A DNA stretch of 64,000 nt, from positions 426,636 to 490,635 of the forward strand of contig JAGYKD010000002.1 in the NCBI GenBank assembly GCA_018401695.1, written 5' to 3'. This DNA comes from Flavobacteriales bacterium. Its GTDB lineage: Bacteria > Bacteroidota > Bacteroidia > CAIKAF01. The position numbers and the translations under genes were made by a program. Shown here in pieces: positions 52,968 to 62,715 of this stretch; within the stretch, counting starts at the first letter, position 1; each line of letters starts with the position of its first letter. The notes beneath the pieces were generated by a model, which did not search any database, was not told the DNA's origin, and was given only the letters and a program-made list of their open reading frames with translations.

Positions 52968-55547
52968 ATGGCAGACGAACAAATTACAGGACCTGATTAT
53001 CCAAACCAACGGATCATTCCTATCAATATAGAAGAGGAAATGAAATCGGCCTATATCGATTATTCGATGTCGGTTATTGTTTCCCGGGCTTTGCCCGATG
53101 TTAGAGACGGGCTTAAGCCTGTCCATCGAAGGGTACTTTTTGGGATGTCTGAACTGGGCGTGCTCTCCAATCGGCCCTATAAAAAATCCGCCAGGATTGT
53201 AGGTGAGGTACTTGGTAAGTATCACCCACATGGCGATAGCTCCGTTTACGACGCCATGGTACGTATGGCGCAAGATTGGTCTTTAAGATATCCTTTGGTC
53301 GATGGCCAAGGTAACTATGGCTCTATGGAAGGCGATAGCCCGGCTGCCATGCGTTATACCGAAGCCCGCCTCAAAAAAGTAGCCGAAGAGCTCCTTGAGG
53401 ATATCGATAAGAATACCATAGACTGGCGATTGAATTTTGATGATTCTTTGGAAGAGCCAACGGTGCTTCCCGGAAAAATCCCCAGCCTTTTGATTAACGG
53501 AAGTTCGGGCATTGCCGTGGGTATGGCCACCAATATGGCACCCCACAACCTGACCGAAGTTATTGACGGAATTGTTGCCTTTATTGACGATAGGGAAATC
53601 TCAATTGAGGGGCTAATGCAGCACATTAAAGCTCCTGATTTTCCAACAGGAGGCATTATTTACGGGTACGAAGGGGTTAAATCGGCCTTTGAAACCGGTA
53701 GAGGTCGCATTGTTTTAAGAGCCCGAACCAATATTGAAATTCTAGACAATGGAAAGGAGCAAATCGTAGTTACCGAAGTTCCGTACCAGGTAAATCCCGC
53801 AGAAATTCAGGTAAAGGCCGCTGAATTGGTCCAGGACAAAAAGCTGGAAGGCATTAGCGATATTCGCTTGGAATCGGACCGAAACGGCATGCGCCTTGTC
53901 TTTGAGCTCAAACGCGACGCCGTCACTAATGTGGTGTTAAACCAATTGTACAAGTACACTTCGCTACAAACCTCATTTAGTGTAAATAACATTGCGCTTG
54001 TTAATGGCCGCCCCGAACTGCTCAACCTAAAAGATCTTGTTCGCGAATACGTGAACCACCGCCACGAAGTAGTGACCCGGCGAGCCCAGTATGAGTTGGA
54101 ACAGGCCGAAAAACGCGCCCACATTCTAGAAGGCTACCTCATTGCCCTAGACCATTTAGACGAGGTCATTGCACTGATTCGGAAAAGTCCTACCGTAGAA
54201 GAGGCAAGAGAAGGCTTAATGGCTAACTTTCAACTTTCTGAAATTCAAGCTAAGGCTATTTTGGATATGCGCTTGCAGCGCCTAACAGGCATGGAGCGCG
54301 ACAAAATTCGGGAAGAGTACGACCAAATCATGGAAAAAATCCATTGGTTAAAGCGTGTGCTTGCCGAAGAGCCCCTCCGCATGAATATCATTCGGGAAGA
54401 GTTGGAAGAAATTCGACAAAAATACGGCGATGAGCGCCGTACCGAAATCGTATACTCCGCCGATGATTTTCGTATTGAAGACATCATTGCCGATGAGCCT
54501 ATGGTGGTTACCATTTCGCACTTAGGATACATCAAACGCACCCAACTGGTGGAATACCGCCAACAAAGCAGGGGAGGAGTTGGGTCCCGCGGCAGCGCCA
54601 CCAGAGACGAAGATTTCTTAGAACATTTGTTTATTGCCGATACCCACGCCTACATGCTTTTCTTTACCGAAAGAGGGCGATGCTATTGGTTGAGGGTATT
54701 TGAAATTCCGGAAGGAGCCAAATCAACCAAAGGAAGGCCTATTCAGAATCTAATTCAAATTGAGCCGGGGGACAGGGTTAAAGCCTTTATTGCGGTTAAA
54801 GGATTGGATAATAAGGAATATACCGAGTCCAATTTTATTGTAATGTGCTCTAAAAAAGGGGTAATTAAGAAAACCACCCTGGAAGCCTACAGCAGACCAA
54901 GAGCAAATGGAATCAACGCCATTAATGTGCGGGAAGACGATGAGCTTTTGGAAGCAAAGCTTACCAACGGTAAGCACGATATAATGATGGCACTAAATAC
55001 CGGACGTGCCATTCGCTTCCCCGAAGAAAAGGTGCGGGCCATGGGAAGAACAGCCACGGGTGTTCGTGGGATTCGCCTTGACGACGAAGTAAGTGATGAA
55101 GTAATTGGAATGATTACTATTGACCCCAATGATCCTGCAGAAGTTCTTGTAGTGAGCGAAAACGGCTTTGGAAAACGGTCCTCTATTGAAGAATACCGAA
55201 TTACCAACCGGGGCGGAAAAGGGGTGCGCACCATCAACATTACCGACAAAACGGGTAAGCTGATTGCACTCAAAGCAGCAGTTGATGGGGATCATTTAAT
55301 GATTATTACCAGAAAAGGCACACTCATCCGTCTGGCGGTTGAGGAGATGCGGATTATGGGTAGGGCTACCCAAGGGGTCCGGCTTATCCGAATGCGCAAC
55401 GACGACCAGATAGCAGCCGTAGCCCGGGTGCGCAAAGAAGCGGTAGAGGAAGCCGGAATGGAAGTAGACCCCACCACCGACCTAACCGATGAGGCTGGTC
55501 AAAGTGTAGCTGATGCACCCAATCCGGATGCCCCTGAAACCACTTAA
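52968..55547 (+). CDS. gyrA: DNA gyrase subunit A
   Basis: An 859-residue type IIA topoisomerase subunit. The catalytic Tyr130 is in [12 protein letters not shown], and the quinolone region lies near residues 85-110 ([19 protein letters not shown]). The C-terminal pinwheel has the GyrA box NRGGKGV near 747, which separates it from ParC. The acidic tail ([20 protein letters not shown]) is typical. The ParE gene of topoisomerase IV is at the right edge. A TPR gene follows after 76 nt. Confidence 0.95.
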   Translation: MADEQITGPDYPNQRIIPINIEEEMKSAYIDYSMSVIVSRALPDVRDGLKPVHRRVLFGMSELGVLSNRPYKKSARIVGEVLGKYHPHGDSSVYDAMVRMAQDWSLRYPLVDGQGNYGSMEGDSPAAMRYTEARLKKVAEELLEDIDKNTIDWRLNFDDSLEEPTVLPGKIPSLLINGSSGIAVGMATNMAPHNLTEVIDGIVAFIDDREISIEGLMQHIKAPDFPTGGIIYGYEGVKSAFETGRGRIVLRARTNIEILDNGKEQIVVTEVPYQVNPAEIQVKAAELVQDKKLEGISDIRLESDRNGMRLVFELKRDAVTNVVLNQLYKYTSLQTSFSVNNIALVNGRPELLNLKDLVREYVNHRHEVVTRRAQYELEQAEKRAHILEGYLIALDHLDEVIALIRKSPTVEEAREGLMANFQLSEIQAKAILDMRLQRLTGMERDKIREEYDQIMEKIHWLKRVLAEEPLRMNIIREELEEIRQKYGDERRTEIVYSADDFRIEDIIADEPMVVTISHLGYIKRTQLVEYRQQSRGGVGSRGSATRDEDFLEHLFIADTHAYMLFFTERGRCYWLRVFEIPEGAKSTKGRPIQNLIQIEPGDRVKAFIAVKGLDNKEYTESNFIVMCSKKGVIKKTTLEAYSRPRANGINAINVREDDELLEAKLTNGKHDIMMALNTGRAIRFPEEKVRAMGRTATGVRGIRLDDEVSDEVIGMITIDPNDPAEVLVVSENGFGKRSSIEEYRITNRGGKGVRTINITDKTGKLIALKAAVDGDHLMIITRKGTLIRLAVEEMRIMGRATQGVRLIRMRNDDQIAAVARVRKEAVEEAGMEVDPTTDLTDEAGQSVADAPNPDAPETT

Positions 55548-55623
55548 TATCGATTACAGGCCAAAAGTGTCTTTTCGCTTTTGGCCTAAATTTTGCTAAT
55601 TTATTTGCATTAATACCGGAATT

Positions 55624-57075
55624 ATGAATAACACAAGCAGCATACCATTTCCCTGGAAGCTTTTAAGCCTAGGTCTGTTTTTTATGAGCAATCTTTCTCT
55701 TTCCGCTCAAGATGCCGCAGTTCTTACAGCTTGGGAAAATCTGGGGACCTATGAACGCGAACGCGAAAACAATGAAGAAGCAGCCATAAATGCCTTACTT
55801 GAAGCTAAGGAGAATATTGACGGCGCGGCATTGAATGACGCTACACGCGGAAAATCGAAAACCTGGAAGCGTAGGGGAGATGTGTACTGGTTTATTTATA
55901 CAGACAAAAGTCCCCGTTTGCTTTTGCATAAAGATGGTGCCTCTGACACCGCAGCCTACAGCTACATGCGCGCTTTGGTGGTCGAAACCAGGGGGAATGG
56001 TAAGCCGAAAATTGAGGATGCTGCGGACATCGGAAATAAGCTGCTCACCCTAGGAAATACCCTGTTTGAGCAAGGACTTGACAAATTCAACACCTCGGAT
56101 TTCAAAGCCTCAGATGCATCATATCAAAAGGCCTTTACCATTTTTAACGCCCTTTCTAACCAAGATTTGGAGAATCAAGGAATTAAAAGGCAATTGGCGA
56201 TTATTCAGCTGTACCGCTCCATGGCCTTGTTTAATGGTGGTGAAAAAGAGGCGGGCATATCTATGGCCAAGGAGGCTATGGAAGCTCAACCTAAAGATAC
56301 GGTGATGACCCAAAATTTGATTTCATTGTATATTGCAAATGAAGACTATGAGAAGGCTAAGGAAGTGATTCAACTCTCGAATGAACGTTTTGGCGAAAAT
56401 CCGGATTTGTATATGATGGATATTCGGTTGGCTTTGCTCACCGGGGATAATGCTAGGGCAGGGGAGTTGATTGCCAAAGGAAAAGAGAAGTTTCCTCAAA
56501 AGCGCGCCGAAATTGTGTTGGAAGAAGTGAATTTTCACCTCGAACAAAAGAACGATGAGAAAGCCTTAGCTGCCATTAATGAAGCCATTGAAGCATTTCA
56601 GGAAACGGATGAGAAAGACATTTTAAAAGTATTGTACTTTAACAAAGGTGTGGTCAATGATAAAATTGTGGAACGCTTGATTGCAGAAGACCCAAAAGCC
56701 AACGAAGCAATTATTGCGAAAAGAAGAAAAGAAGCAGAGGATGGCTATGCCAAAACCTTGGAATTGGATCCTTCCAACACCGGGGCTTATTTACAGTTGG
56801 CCAATGGCATTATTTCCAAAGCCAATGTGAAGTTGAATGAGGCCAATGCGCTTGATTTGTCTGAGAATGAGAAATATGAATCCTTAAAGGAGGAAGCCAA
56901 GAAATTGTTTGAAGAAAGTGCGGTAATGCTTGAGAAAGCGTATACGGTAGAAAAAGCCAAAGAAACGCCGGAAAACGGTCGTTTGAGCATAATTCGGAGC
57001 ACCTTAATGCAAGTGTATACCAAAACCGGAAATATGGAACGGTTTAAAGCGCTTAAGGCAGAGGAAGGAAAATGA
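55624..57075 (+). CDS. Exported tetratricopeptide-repeat protein
   Basis: A 483-residue protein. The signal peptide (PWKLLSLGLFFMSNLSLSAQ) precedes several TPR-like helical pairs (EKAKEVIQLSNERFGENPDL near 245, EDGYAKTLELDPSNTGAYLQ near 382). The C-terminus is Glu/Lys-rich helical. A TPR protein right after gyrA is usual in Bacteroidota. It probably acts in the periplasm as a protein-interaction scaffold. Ended by the terminator at 57099-57126. Confidence 0.83.
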   Translation: MNNTSSIPFPWKLLSLGLFFMSNLSLSAQDAAVLTAWENLGTYERERENNEEAAINALLEAKENIDGAALNDATRGKSKTWKRRGDVYWFIYTDKSPRLLLHKDGASDTAAYSYMRALVVETRGNGKPKIEDAADIGNKLLTLGNTLFEQGLDKFNTSDFKASDASYQKAFTIFNALSNQDLENQGIKRQLAIIQLYRSMALFNGGEKEAGISMAKEAMEAQPKDTVMTQNLISLYIANEDYEKAKEVIQLSNERFGENPDLYMMDIRLALLTGDNARAGELIAKGKEKFPQKRAEIVLEEVNFHLEQKNDEKALAAINEAIEAFQETDEKDILKVLYFNKGVVNDKIVERLIAEDPKANEAIIAKRRKEAEDGYAKTLELDPSNTGAYLQLANGIISKANVKLNEANALDLSENEKYESLKEEAKKLFEESAVMLEKAYTVEKAKETPENGRLSIIRSTLMQVYTKTGNMERFKALKAEEGK

Positions 57076-57098
57076 TTCTGCACAAAGCATAAAGAATA

Positions 57099-57126
57099 AA
57101 TCCCGGTTTTTGCCGGGATTTTTTTT
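57099..57126 (+). terminator. Intrinsic terminator after the TPR gene
   Basis: AATCCCGG, a loop of T-rich bases, CCGGGATT and a run of eight or more T. Confidence 0.87.
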
Positions 57127-57270
57127 GGGCCCCGGCGGAATCGGAAAGCCCGGAGGACCGCAGCCTAGCGCTATGAGGATTTGCTTTTTGGAGCTTTGCG
57201 GAAAACAAGCAAATGCCATGGCGCTAAGCTAAGGACCGAGGACTTGGAGATGGAGACGGAAAAGGCCCCC
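57127..57270 (-). repeat. Structured GC-rich intergenic element, copy 9
   Basis: On the minus strand: AAGTCCTC (plus 57238-57245) and stem TTAGCTTAGCGC-like arms (57162-57171 with 57221-57230). The inner stem is 57179-57186 with 57207-57214. The loop TTCCGCAAAGCTCCA (plus 57189-57203) is shared with copy 5. GGGCTTTCCG is at plus 57142-57151, and the terminal stem is GGGCC/GGCCC. It starts directly after a terminator T run. The remainder of the gap to 57340 is AT-rich without a gene. Confidence 0.83.
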
Positions 57271-57340
57271 TTAAAACGAAATGCAGTAAGGTTCCAAAAC
57301 CCTATTTAACATAATATAAATTATCGTCAAAATGTGAAGC

Positions 57341-57724
57341 TCAAGGTAGGTCAGAAATTTGAAATTGATTCATTAAATCCTTGCCGTAGCTTTGCTCCAA
57401 AGCATTAAAAAAATAACGCCAATCCTCCTGAGCAAAAACCTTCAGTTCCAAGTAACTTCTCTTTGAAATTTTCGCTCCTTTGGGCATATCCTGAAGTTTT
57501 TTTACCGTATTCTCCATGCCCATGGATTGCAACGCCGGCCTGAGCTTATGGATAATTTTCCGTGCAGATTCCGACACCTCATTAGCGCTTTCTAATTCCT
57601 TGTACAAGGATTCCAATTGGTCTGGAATGGTTTCCAAAAAAATAGAAATCAATCGCACCAAATGCCTTTCTTTGCCGTTGGTGACAGAATGCAGATACGC
57701 CAGTCTTTCATCGATTTCAGGCAT
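57341..57724 (-). CDS. Histidine phosphotransfer (Hpt) domain protein
   Basis: A 127-residue helical protein consisting of one Hpt domain. The phospho-accepting His is H59 in ARKIIHKLRPALQSMGM, the HKL/R motif of the second helix. It would carry phosphate between a hybrid kinase and a receiver. It lies 21 nt downstream of a response regulator gene on the same strand, but no histidine kinase is encoded nearby. Confidence 0.78.
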   Translation of the reverse strand: MPEIDERLAYLHSVTNGKERHLVRLISIFLETIPDQLESLYKELESANEVSESARKIIHKLRPALQSMGMENTVKKLQDMPKGAKISKRSYLELKVFAQEDWRYFFNALEQSYGKDLMNQFQISDLP

Positions 57725-57745
57725 GCCTAAATGTACAAAAAAGCC

Positions 57746-58471
57746 CTATGCCATCATTTGCAGCTTTAGGTACTCGAGAGATTCCCAACACTGTTTTAGT
57801 TCACATTCAAAATCTTGCTTGTTCTGAGATTCTCCGGGATAGATTTGCCAGGTTTTTCCGGCGGCATAAAGCCCAAAAAAGCGATACCACTTAGCCAGAC
57901 CTAGTAGACCTGACAGTTCGTTCGGGTCAAAGTCCTGATTGTTTATAAGTTGCGAAAGCCTTTCAAAACCATAATCGAGCCAAAAATCCACCATTTGCGC
58001 TTTGGGCAGCATGCCTAAGTTCAGGCTTTCTAAGGAGATTACATTGGACTTAGAGGACTGATGATAGGTTTTCCACAGGTATTCTGTTTGCCTAATGTGC
58101 TGTTCTAAGCGCCTTAAGTCCTTGTCCATTATTGGTTTTTGCAAAAAACCTGCTACTCCAACCTTGAGGTTATTTAGGATTTCCTTGTTTAGAAGGTGTG
58201 CGGAGGTACTGATTACGGGAAGCTCAAAATCCGGCTTTTTTGTTCTTAAGCGGTTGATCCATTCGTCTCCGCTTTCAATATCTAGCTGGTGATCGAGCAG
58301 TACAAAGTCAAAAACGTATTTTCCACTAAGGACGGCGTCGAGCGCATCGTCTTCGTTATCGAACCACTCCACTTGCATTCCCAAACGTTTCAGATACATT
58401 TTAAGAATCTGGGCGTTGAGTTCGTTGTCTTCTAAAAGAAGGATATTCCTATTAGGAGTGGTTTCCATCAA
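57746..58471 (-). CDS. Response regulator with non-DNA-binding output
   Basis: A 241-residue protein. The N-terminal receiver domain (about 9-125) has the acidic pocket E14-D15, phospho-acceptor D60 (FVLLDHQLD), S/T at 88-90 and K112 (FLQKPI). The C-terminal 110 residues are helical, without a helix-turn-helix, GGDEF or other output motif. They might be a degenerate Hpt-like bundle. It is cotranscribed with the stand-alone Hpt gene. A phosphorelay step is the likely role. MM at the start leaves the exact first codon open by one residue. Confidence 0.82.
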   Translation of the reverse strand: MMETTPNRNILLLEDNELNAQILKMYLKRLGMQVEWFDNEDDALDAVLSGKYVFDFVLLDHQLDIESGDEWINRLRTKKPDFELPVISTSAHLLNKEILNNLKVGVAGFLQKPIMDKDLRRLEQHIRQTEYLWKTYHQSSKSNVISLESLNLGMLPKAQMVDFWLDYGFERLSQLINNQDFDPNELSGLLGLAKWYRFFGLYAAGKTWQIYPGESQNKQDFECELKQCWESLEYLKLQMMA

Positions 58472-58482
58472 AGGTATTCTGC

Positions 58483-58929
58483 TTAATCCTTTTCCGGTTC
58501 TTCGCTGCTGGTATCGGTTTCTTGATTTTCAGCTGTTTCAAGTGCTGCAGGGTCCGTCATGCCATTTTCTACGGCCTGGTTAAACCAACGAAAAAGTTTT
58601 TTAAGATCGCTATCACGTACCCTATCTTTATCAAAGTCGGGTACTACTTCTTCAAAAGCTTTTCTTAGGACATCTGCGGAATCGGTATGTTTTACCGAGG
58701 CTTTGCCTTCGTTTTTTTTAAGCAAACGGACAAACACCTCTTTAAGTGCAATTTCGCCTTCGTAGGTATACATGCTAATATCTTGAAGACTGCTCACTTG
58801 CTGGGATTGGTACACGGGCATTTTCTTGCCGTTTTCCAAGGACTTAGCCACCAATCCAAATTTGGTTTTGCTCAATATTTCAAACAAGCTGCTTTGGCCT
58901 GCAATAGATATTAATTTTTCGAATTCCAT
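58483..58929 (-). CDS. DUF5606 family protein
   Basis: A 148-residue protein of a Bacteroidota-specific family: N-terminal KLISIAGQSSLFEILSKTKFG and LENGKKMPVYQSQQVSSLQDISMYTYEGE, whose beta-rich fold is followed by helices and an acidic, disordered tail (SSEEPEKD). No signal peptide, so cytoplasmic. Function unknown. It is the promoter-proximal gene before the response regulator (11 nt gap) and Hpt gene. Confidence 0.83.
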   Translation of the reverse strand: MEFEKLISIAGQSSLFEILSKTKFGLVAKSLENGKKMPVYQSQQVSSLQDISMYTYEGEIALKEVFVRLLKKNEGKASVKHTDSADVLRKAFEEVVPDFDKDRVRDSDLKKLFRWFNQAVENGMTDPAALETAENQETDTSSEEPEKD

Positions 58930-58950
58930 ACCTTATGTTTAATGCGGTGT

Positions 58951-58958
58951 CAAAAATA
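58951..58958 (-). promoter_or_regulatory. -7 box of the DUF5606-regulator-Hpt operon
   Basis: TATTTTTG on the minus strand, 21 nt before the start codon. Confidence 0.45.
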
Positions 58959-58972
58959 GCAATCCTAATGAA

Positions 58973-61780
58973 TCAGGGGCCAACTTCGAGTTTTCTTCCT
59001 TGCTGAACCTTTAAGTTTCCGCCGCAAAGAGTTTCTACGTAGGCTGCTTGGGCATCGGATTGTGAAATTACCGGGTCGAGACCCTGAGCTGCCGAAGGAG
59101 CCACAATATATACCCGGTCGGTTTGGTTAGGGACCGCTCCCCTACTCCAATTAGCTGCATCGTGCCAATTGCTGTTTAGTGCTGCTCCTGTCCAAACGTT
59201 AACCGAATTTTGGTAGCGTTGCAGGGCTTCTTGGGCAAAAGATTGGGCCTCGGCAAGATTTTGACCGGTTACCAGAGCCATGCTAAACAAAGCACAGCCG
59301 CCGGTATCTAATTGGGGTATTTCACCCCCAAGATATTGAGCTAAATCTCCTGCAGGGCCTCCAGCCCTTCCAATTCCTCCGGTCATTACTTGCCATTTTT
59401 CTGCGTCAGTAAATCCGTCTGTAATGGTCATAGATCCATGGTTTCCGGAAACATCAAAGGCATAATAGTGGGGATTTCCGCCTTGCAGGAGCACCATTCC
59501 AAAGGTAACGGAGTGGTTGGCATTTCTTTGATACCCTAACCTGTTTTGCGCATCCCAAGCAGCTAAATTTGGATTGATGTAAAACCAGGTGTCGTGCATG
59601 TCCAAATCGCAAAAGTATCCGGCATATACGTTATTTAGTGGACTGTTTCCCACATTTTTCACCCAATGATCAAGGAATAAAATCCCACGATTTTGAGCTG
59701 CGGTATCGCCCCAAGCGTAGCGCATAACCTCAAATTGGTTTAGCAAGGTGTCCCTAAAGTAGCTTCTAATGGTTTTTACCCCATGGTCGCCACGCGTAAT
59801 GGTGCTTAAGGGGGCGGTGGCTTCGAAATGGTTTTGCTGGTCCAGTGGACAGCAACCGGTAATTGGTGCGGAGAGGGTTTGGTTGAGCACGGTTTGATTG
59901 TGTCCCAACCAAAAACCCATACCATTAAAGTATATTTCCATCAATTGAGCAGCCCCTCCGGGTCTCCGCCAACCTATTCCTGCTTGTGCCGGAGCATCGG
60001 AATATCCCATTCGCCCGGTGTTGGTAACGGAGATATGAATATCGTTTTCCTCCCATTGCATGTGTTGAGGATGCAAATACAAATAGAAGTCGGTTCTGCC
60101 TGCCAATGCGGTATCGGCGTATTGAATCCTAAAATGAACCAAGGTATTTGGAGGTGTGTTTGGTGCTACAACAAATCGGAAGGGTGCCGCGGCATGTCCA
60201 ATGGTATCGTTGGCTTGCACTATTCCAAGGGATTGGGTGCTGTCGATCCACTGCACGTAGGGACTAAATGCTTCCATGGCAGCTGAGAGGCTCGCATCTG
60301 AAGTGGCCAGCAAATTCCAGGAAAACCCGGAAAGCAGGACAGTATCTCCCGGAAGGAAAACGCCATCTCCGTCCGCATCGGTATGTTCTCTCGAAATGAA
60401 ATGAAGTCTAGCTCTAGAGGGCTGATTGTATGCTTTCCAAACATTGAGCCTTCCTTCTCCCAAAGATCCGGCAAAGGGAAGGTTCGAAGGCATGGTGTCA
60501 ACAATGTCTGCATTATTAAGGATGCGTGCACCGGCTTGCCATGGACTTAATCCGGGAATAGCAGAAAGCAGTAAGCCTGCTGCGCCGGAGGTAACAGCAG
60601 AGGCATCGGAAGTTCCATTGGAAGTGGCATATCCCCCACCCCAAGTTCTGTGCATCCCTATTCCGGGAGCTGCCAAATTCATTAATTTATAATAGCTGGA
60701 AGTTCCTCCTTTGTTGTCGTTGATGTCGGTGGATGCCACCCCGATAACCTGAGGGTAAGCCGCGGGATAAATAGGAACTGTATTGTTGGAGTTTCCACCG
60801 GCGGCAACCAAAAGGCAGCCTCGATTCAAACTTGCGTAGTTTAGAACGTCACGGGCAAAATGACTCACACCGGTTCCTCCCCAAGAGCAATTAATGATGT
60901 CTGCGCCATGATCGGCTGCATATACGATACCCTCATATCCTCTTGTCCAGCCGCTGGCTGCGTTCACCATTTTTACGGGAAGGTAACGGATGTTCCAGCC
61001 TACACTGGCCACGCCTTGGTTATTGTTTGTGGTGGCTGCCACAAGCCCGCACATTCCGGTGCCATGAATGCTGAATTGATTTCCGGCAGGATTGTAGGAA
61101 GGGTCATTATCCCAGTCTCCCAAATCCCAACCCCTAAAATTGTCTAAATATCCATCGCCGTCGTTGTCTATTCCATCCACGGGATCTGCATAGTTTAGGG
61201 CAAGGTTGGCTTGAAGGTCAGGATGAGAGAAATTGGTTCCTCCATCTACTACTGCCACCACTACATTGGTATCGCCCAAGCTAATGTTCCATAAACTGTC
61301 GGCACCAATTTTAGGCAAAAACCATTGCTGAAAGTAATTGGGATCATTGGGGGTAACCATAGGTTGCACCTTAAGGCAAGGTTCGGCCCACTCTACCCCT
61401 GGAGTGTTGAAAAGCCTTGCGGCCAAAGTGTATGGGGGGAGACTATCGGGAAAGTAAACCCGGAAAATATGGTCGAGCGCTACCAAGGGAACCGGAGCCA
61501 CCGATTCTTTTGGAGGATTCCAAAAAGGAATACCTTTTTCAATATGGGTAAGTTGCAAACTTCGGCTATTGGCCTTCCAAAAGCTACTGTCTTGGCCGAA
61601 CCACAAGTTCATTCCGGAGGGTGTCAGTTTCAGAAGCAATTCTCCCTTAACCACTTCCTGTGGCGTATTTCCGGGAGGAAAGGGGTATTGTTTGGGATGG
61701 AAATTATCGGCCATTTGAGCCGTTAATGCAGAGCACAGTACCAACTGACTCGCACAAAGAATTCCGAAAATACGTTTCAT
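58973..61780 (-). CDS. Secreted S8 subtilisin-like protease
   Basis: A 935-residue exported protease. Signal peptide (MKRIFGILCASQLVLCSALTA), propeptide-like region to about 150, then the catalytic triad: Asp in AVVDGGTNFSHPDL near 177, His in HGTGMCGLVAA near 236 and Ser in NGTSDASAVTSG near 390. A large beta-rich C-terminal part follows. The last 75 residues (WTGAALNSNWHDAANWSRG) form a domain common in Bacteroidota secreted proteins, but no type IX sorting domain comes after it. It may degrade external protein. Confidence 0.87.
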   Translation of the reverse strand: MKRIFGILCASQLVLCSALTAQMADNFHPKQYPFPPGNTPQEVVKGELLLKLTPSGMNLWFGQDSSFWKANSRSLQLTHIEKGIPFWNPPKESVAPVPLVALDHIFRVYFPDSLPPYTLAARLFNTPGVEWAEPCLKVQPMVTPNDPNYFQQWFLPKIGADSLWNISLGDTNVVVAVVDGGTNFSHPDLQANLALNYADPVDGIDNDGDGYLDNFRGWDLGDWDNDPSYNPAGNQFSIHGTGMCGLVAATTNNNQGVASVGWNIRYLPVKMVNAASGWTRGYEGIVYAADHGADIINCSWGGTGVSHFARDVLNYASLNRGCLLVAAGGNSNNTVPIYPAAYPQVIGVASTDINDNKGGTSSYYKLMNLAAPGIGMHRTWGGGYATSNGTSDASAVTSGAAGLLLSAIPGLSPWQAGARILNNADIVDTMPSNLPFAGSLGEGRLNVWKAYNQPSRARLHFISREHTDADGDGVFLPGDTVLLSGFSWNLLATSDASLSAAMEAFSPYVQWIDSTQSLGIVQANDTIGHAAAPFRFVVAPNTPPNTLVHFRIQYADTALAGRTDFYLYLHPQHMQWEENDIHISVTNTGRMGYSDAPAQAGIGWRRPGGAAQLMEIYFNGMGFWLGHNQTVLNQTLSAPITGCCPLDQQNHFEATAPLSTITRGDHGVKTIRSYFRDTLLNQFEVMRYAWGDTAAQNRGILFLDHWVKNVGNSPLNNVYAGYFCDLDMHDTWFYINPNLAAWDAQNRLGYQRNANHSVTFGMVLLQGGNPHYYAFDVSGNHGSMTITDGFTDAEKWQVMTGGIGRAGGPAGDLAQYLGGEIPQLDTGGCALFSMALVTGQNLAEAQSFAQEALQRYQNSVNVWTGAALNSNWHDAANWSRGAVPNQTDRVYIVAPSAAQGLDPVISQSDAQAAYVETLCGGNLKVQQGRKLEVGP

Positions 61781-61818
61781 TACATATATCCGCTAGGGCG
61801 GTTACTTAGGTCCGGTTT

Positions 61819-61848
61819 CAAAGTTAGCACCAAAAATCAGGTAGTCAA
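61819..61848 (-). promoter_or_regulatory. Promoter of the subtilase gene
   Basis: On the minus strand, TTG (61846-61848), exactly 19 nt, then TAACTTTG (61819-61826). Full consensus match, 38 nt before the start. Confidence 0.72.
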
Positions 61849-61956
61849 AGTGGGTTAGCTATAAAGGACTGATAAAAGTCAAATAAAGTCATAACAAACA
61901 TCATAGAAAAGTTCCCTCCATGTTAGGACATTTGAGGCACACCAAAAACAGTCGTT

Positions 61957-62715
61957 ATGCTTTCGTTTGATTTTAAAAACAAGGTAGTGGCCATCACCGG
62001 GGCAAGTTATGGCATTGGTCAGGCTACGGCTTGGGCTTTTGTTCGGTCAGGTGCCCAAGTTGCGCTGCTGGATTTAGAAGAAAACCAAGGGTTCTTAGAA
62101 GAATTGAAGCAACAAAACGCCTCCTTTATATTCACCAAGGGGGATATTCGAGATGTGCAGGTTCAGCAGGGATTTTTTGATTCAATTCAAGCTAGGTTTG
62201 GTCGTTTGGATGTTTCTTTTTTAAATGCGGGAATCGAGGGAGTTCCAGGCCCATTTTTAGAATCAACACGTAAAGATTGGACACGCACTCTTGATATAAA
62301 TTTAGAGGCCTTGCGCGAAGGGGTTCGCCTGAGTTTAGAAGCCATGTTGCCACAAAAACAGGGTGCCCTTGTGTTAAACGCCTCCATAGCCGGTTTACGT
62401 GGCTTTGCTTACTCTTCGGCCTATGTGGCCTCTAAGCATGCCGTGGTAGGCTTAACCAAGTGTTTGGCTATGGAATTTGCAGCTCAGGGCATTCAAATAA
62501 ATGCGGTTTGTCCGGGATTGATACAAACCCCTATGATTGACCGTTTTTCGGGTGGGGATATGGAGGCATTGGCGCCCATGATTGCCCGAAAAGCCATAGG
62601 ACGTATTGGTCAAGCCGAAGAGGTGGCGCACCTAGTACAGTATTTGTCGTGCCCGGAAAGTGCATTTATTGTAGGGCAAGCCATTGCCATAGATGGAGGG
62701 TACACCTTAGGCTGA
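61957..62715 (+). CDS. Short-chain dehydrogenase/reductase
   Basis: A 252-residue classical SDR. The coenzyme motif is TGASYGIGQ near 14-22, NAG is near 89, catalytic Ser is in NASIAG near 138, and Y152-x3-K156 is in [12 protein letters not shown]. The C-terminus AIDGGYTLG is typical. D39 after the second strand (LLDLEEN) suggests NAD rather than NADP. The substrate is not predictable. Its 3' end overlaps the convergent parE by 9 nt. Confidence 0.88.
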   Translation: MLSFDFKNKVVAITGASYGIGQATAWAFVRSGAQVALLDLEENQGFLEELKQQNASFIFTKGDIRDVQVQQGFFDSIQARFGRLDVSFLNAGIEGVPGPFLESTRKDWTRTLDINLEALREGVRLSLEAMLPQKQGALVLNASIAGLRGFAYSSAYVASKHAVVGLTKCLAMEFAAQGIQINAVCPGLIQTPMIDRFSGGDMEALAPMIARKAIGRIGQAEEVAHLVQYLSCPESAFIVGQAIAIDGGYTLG

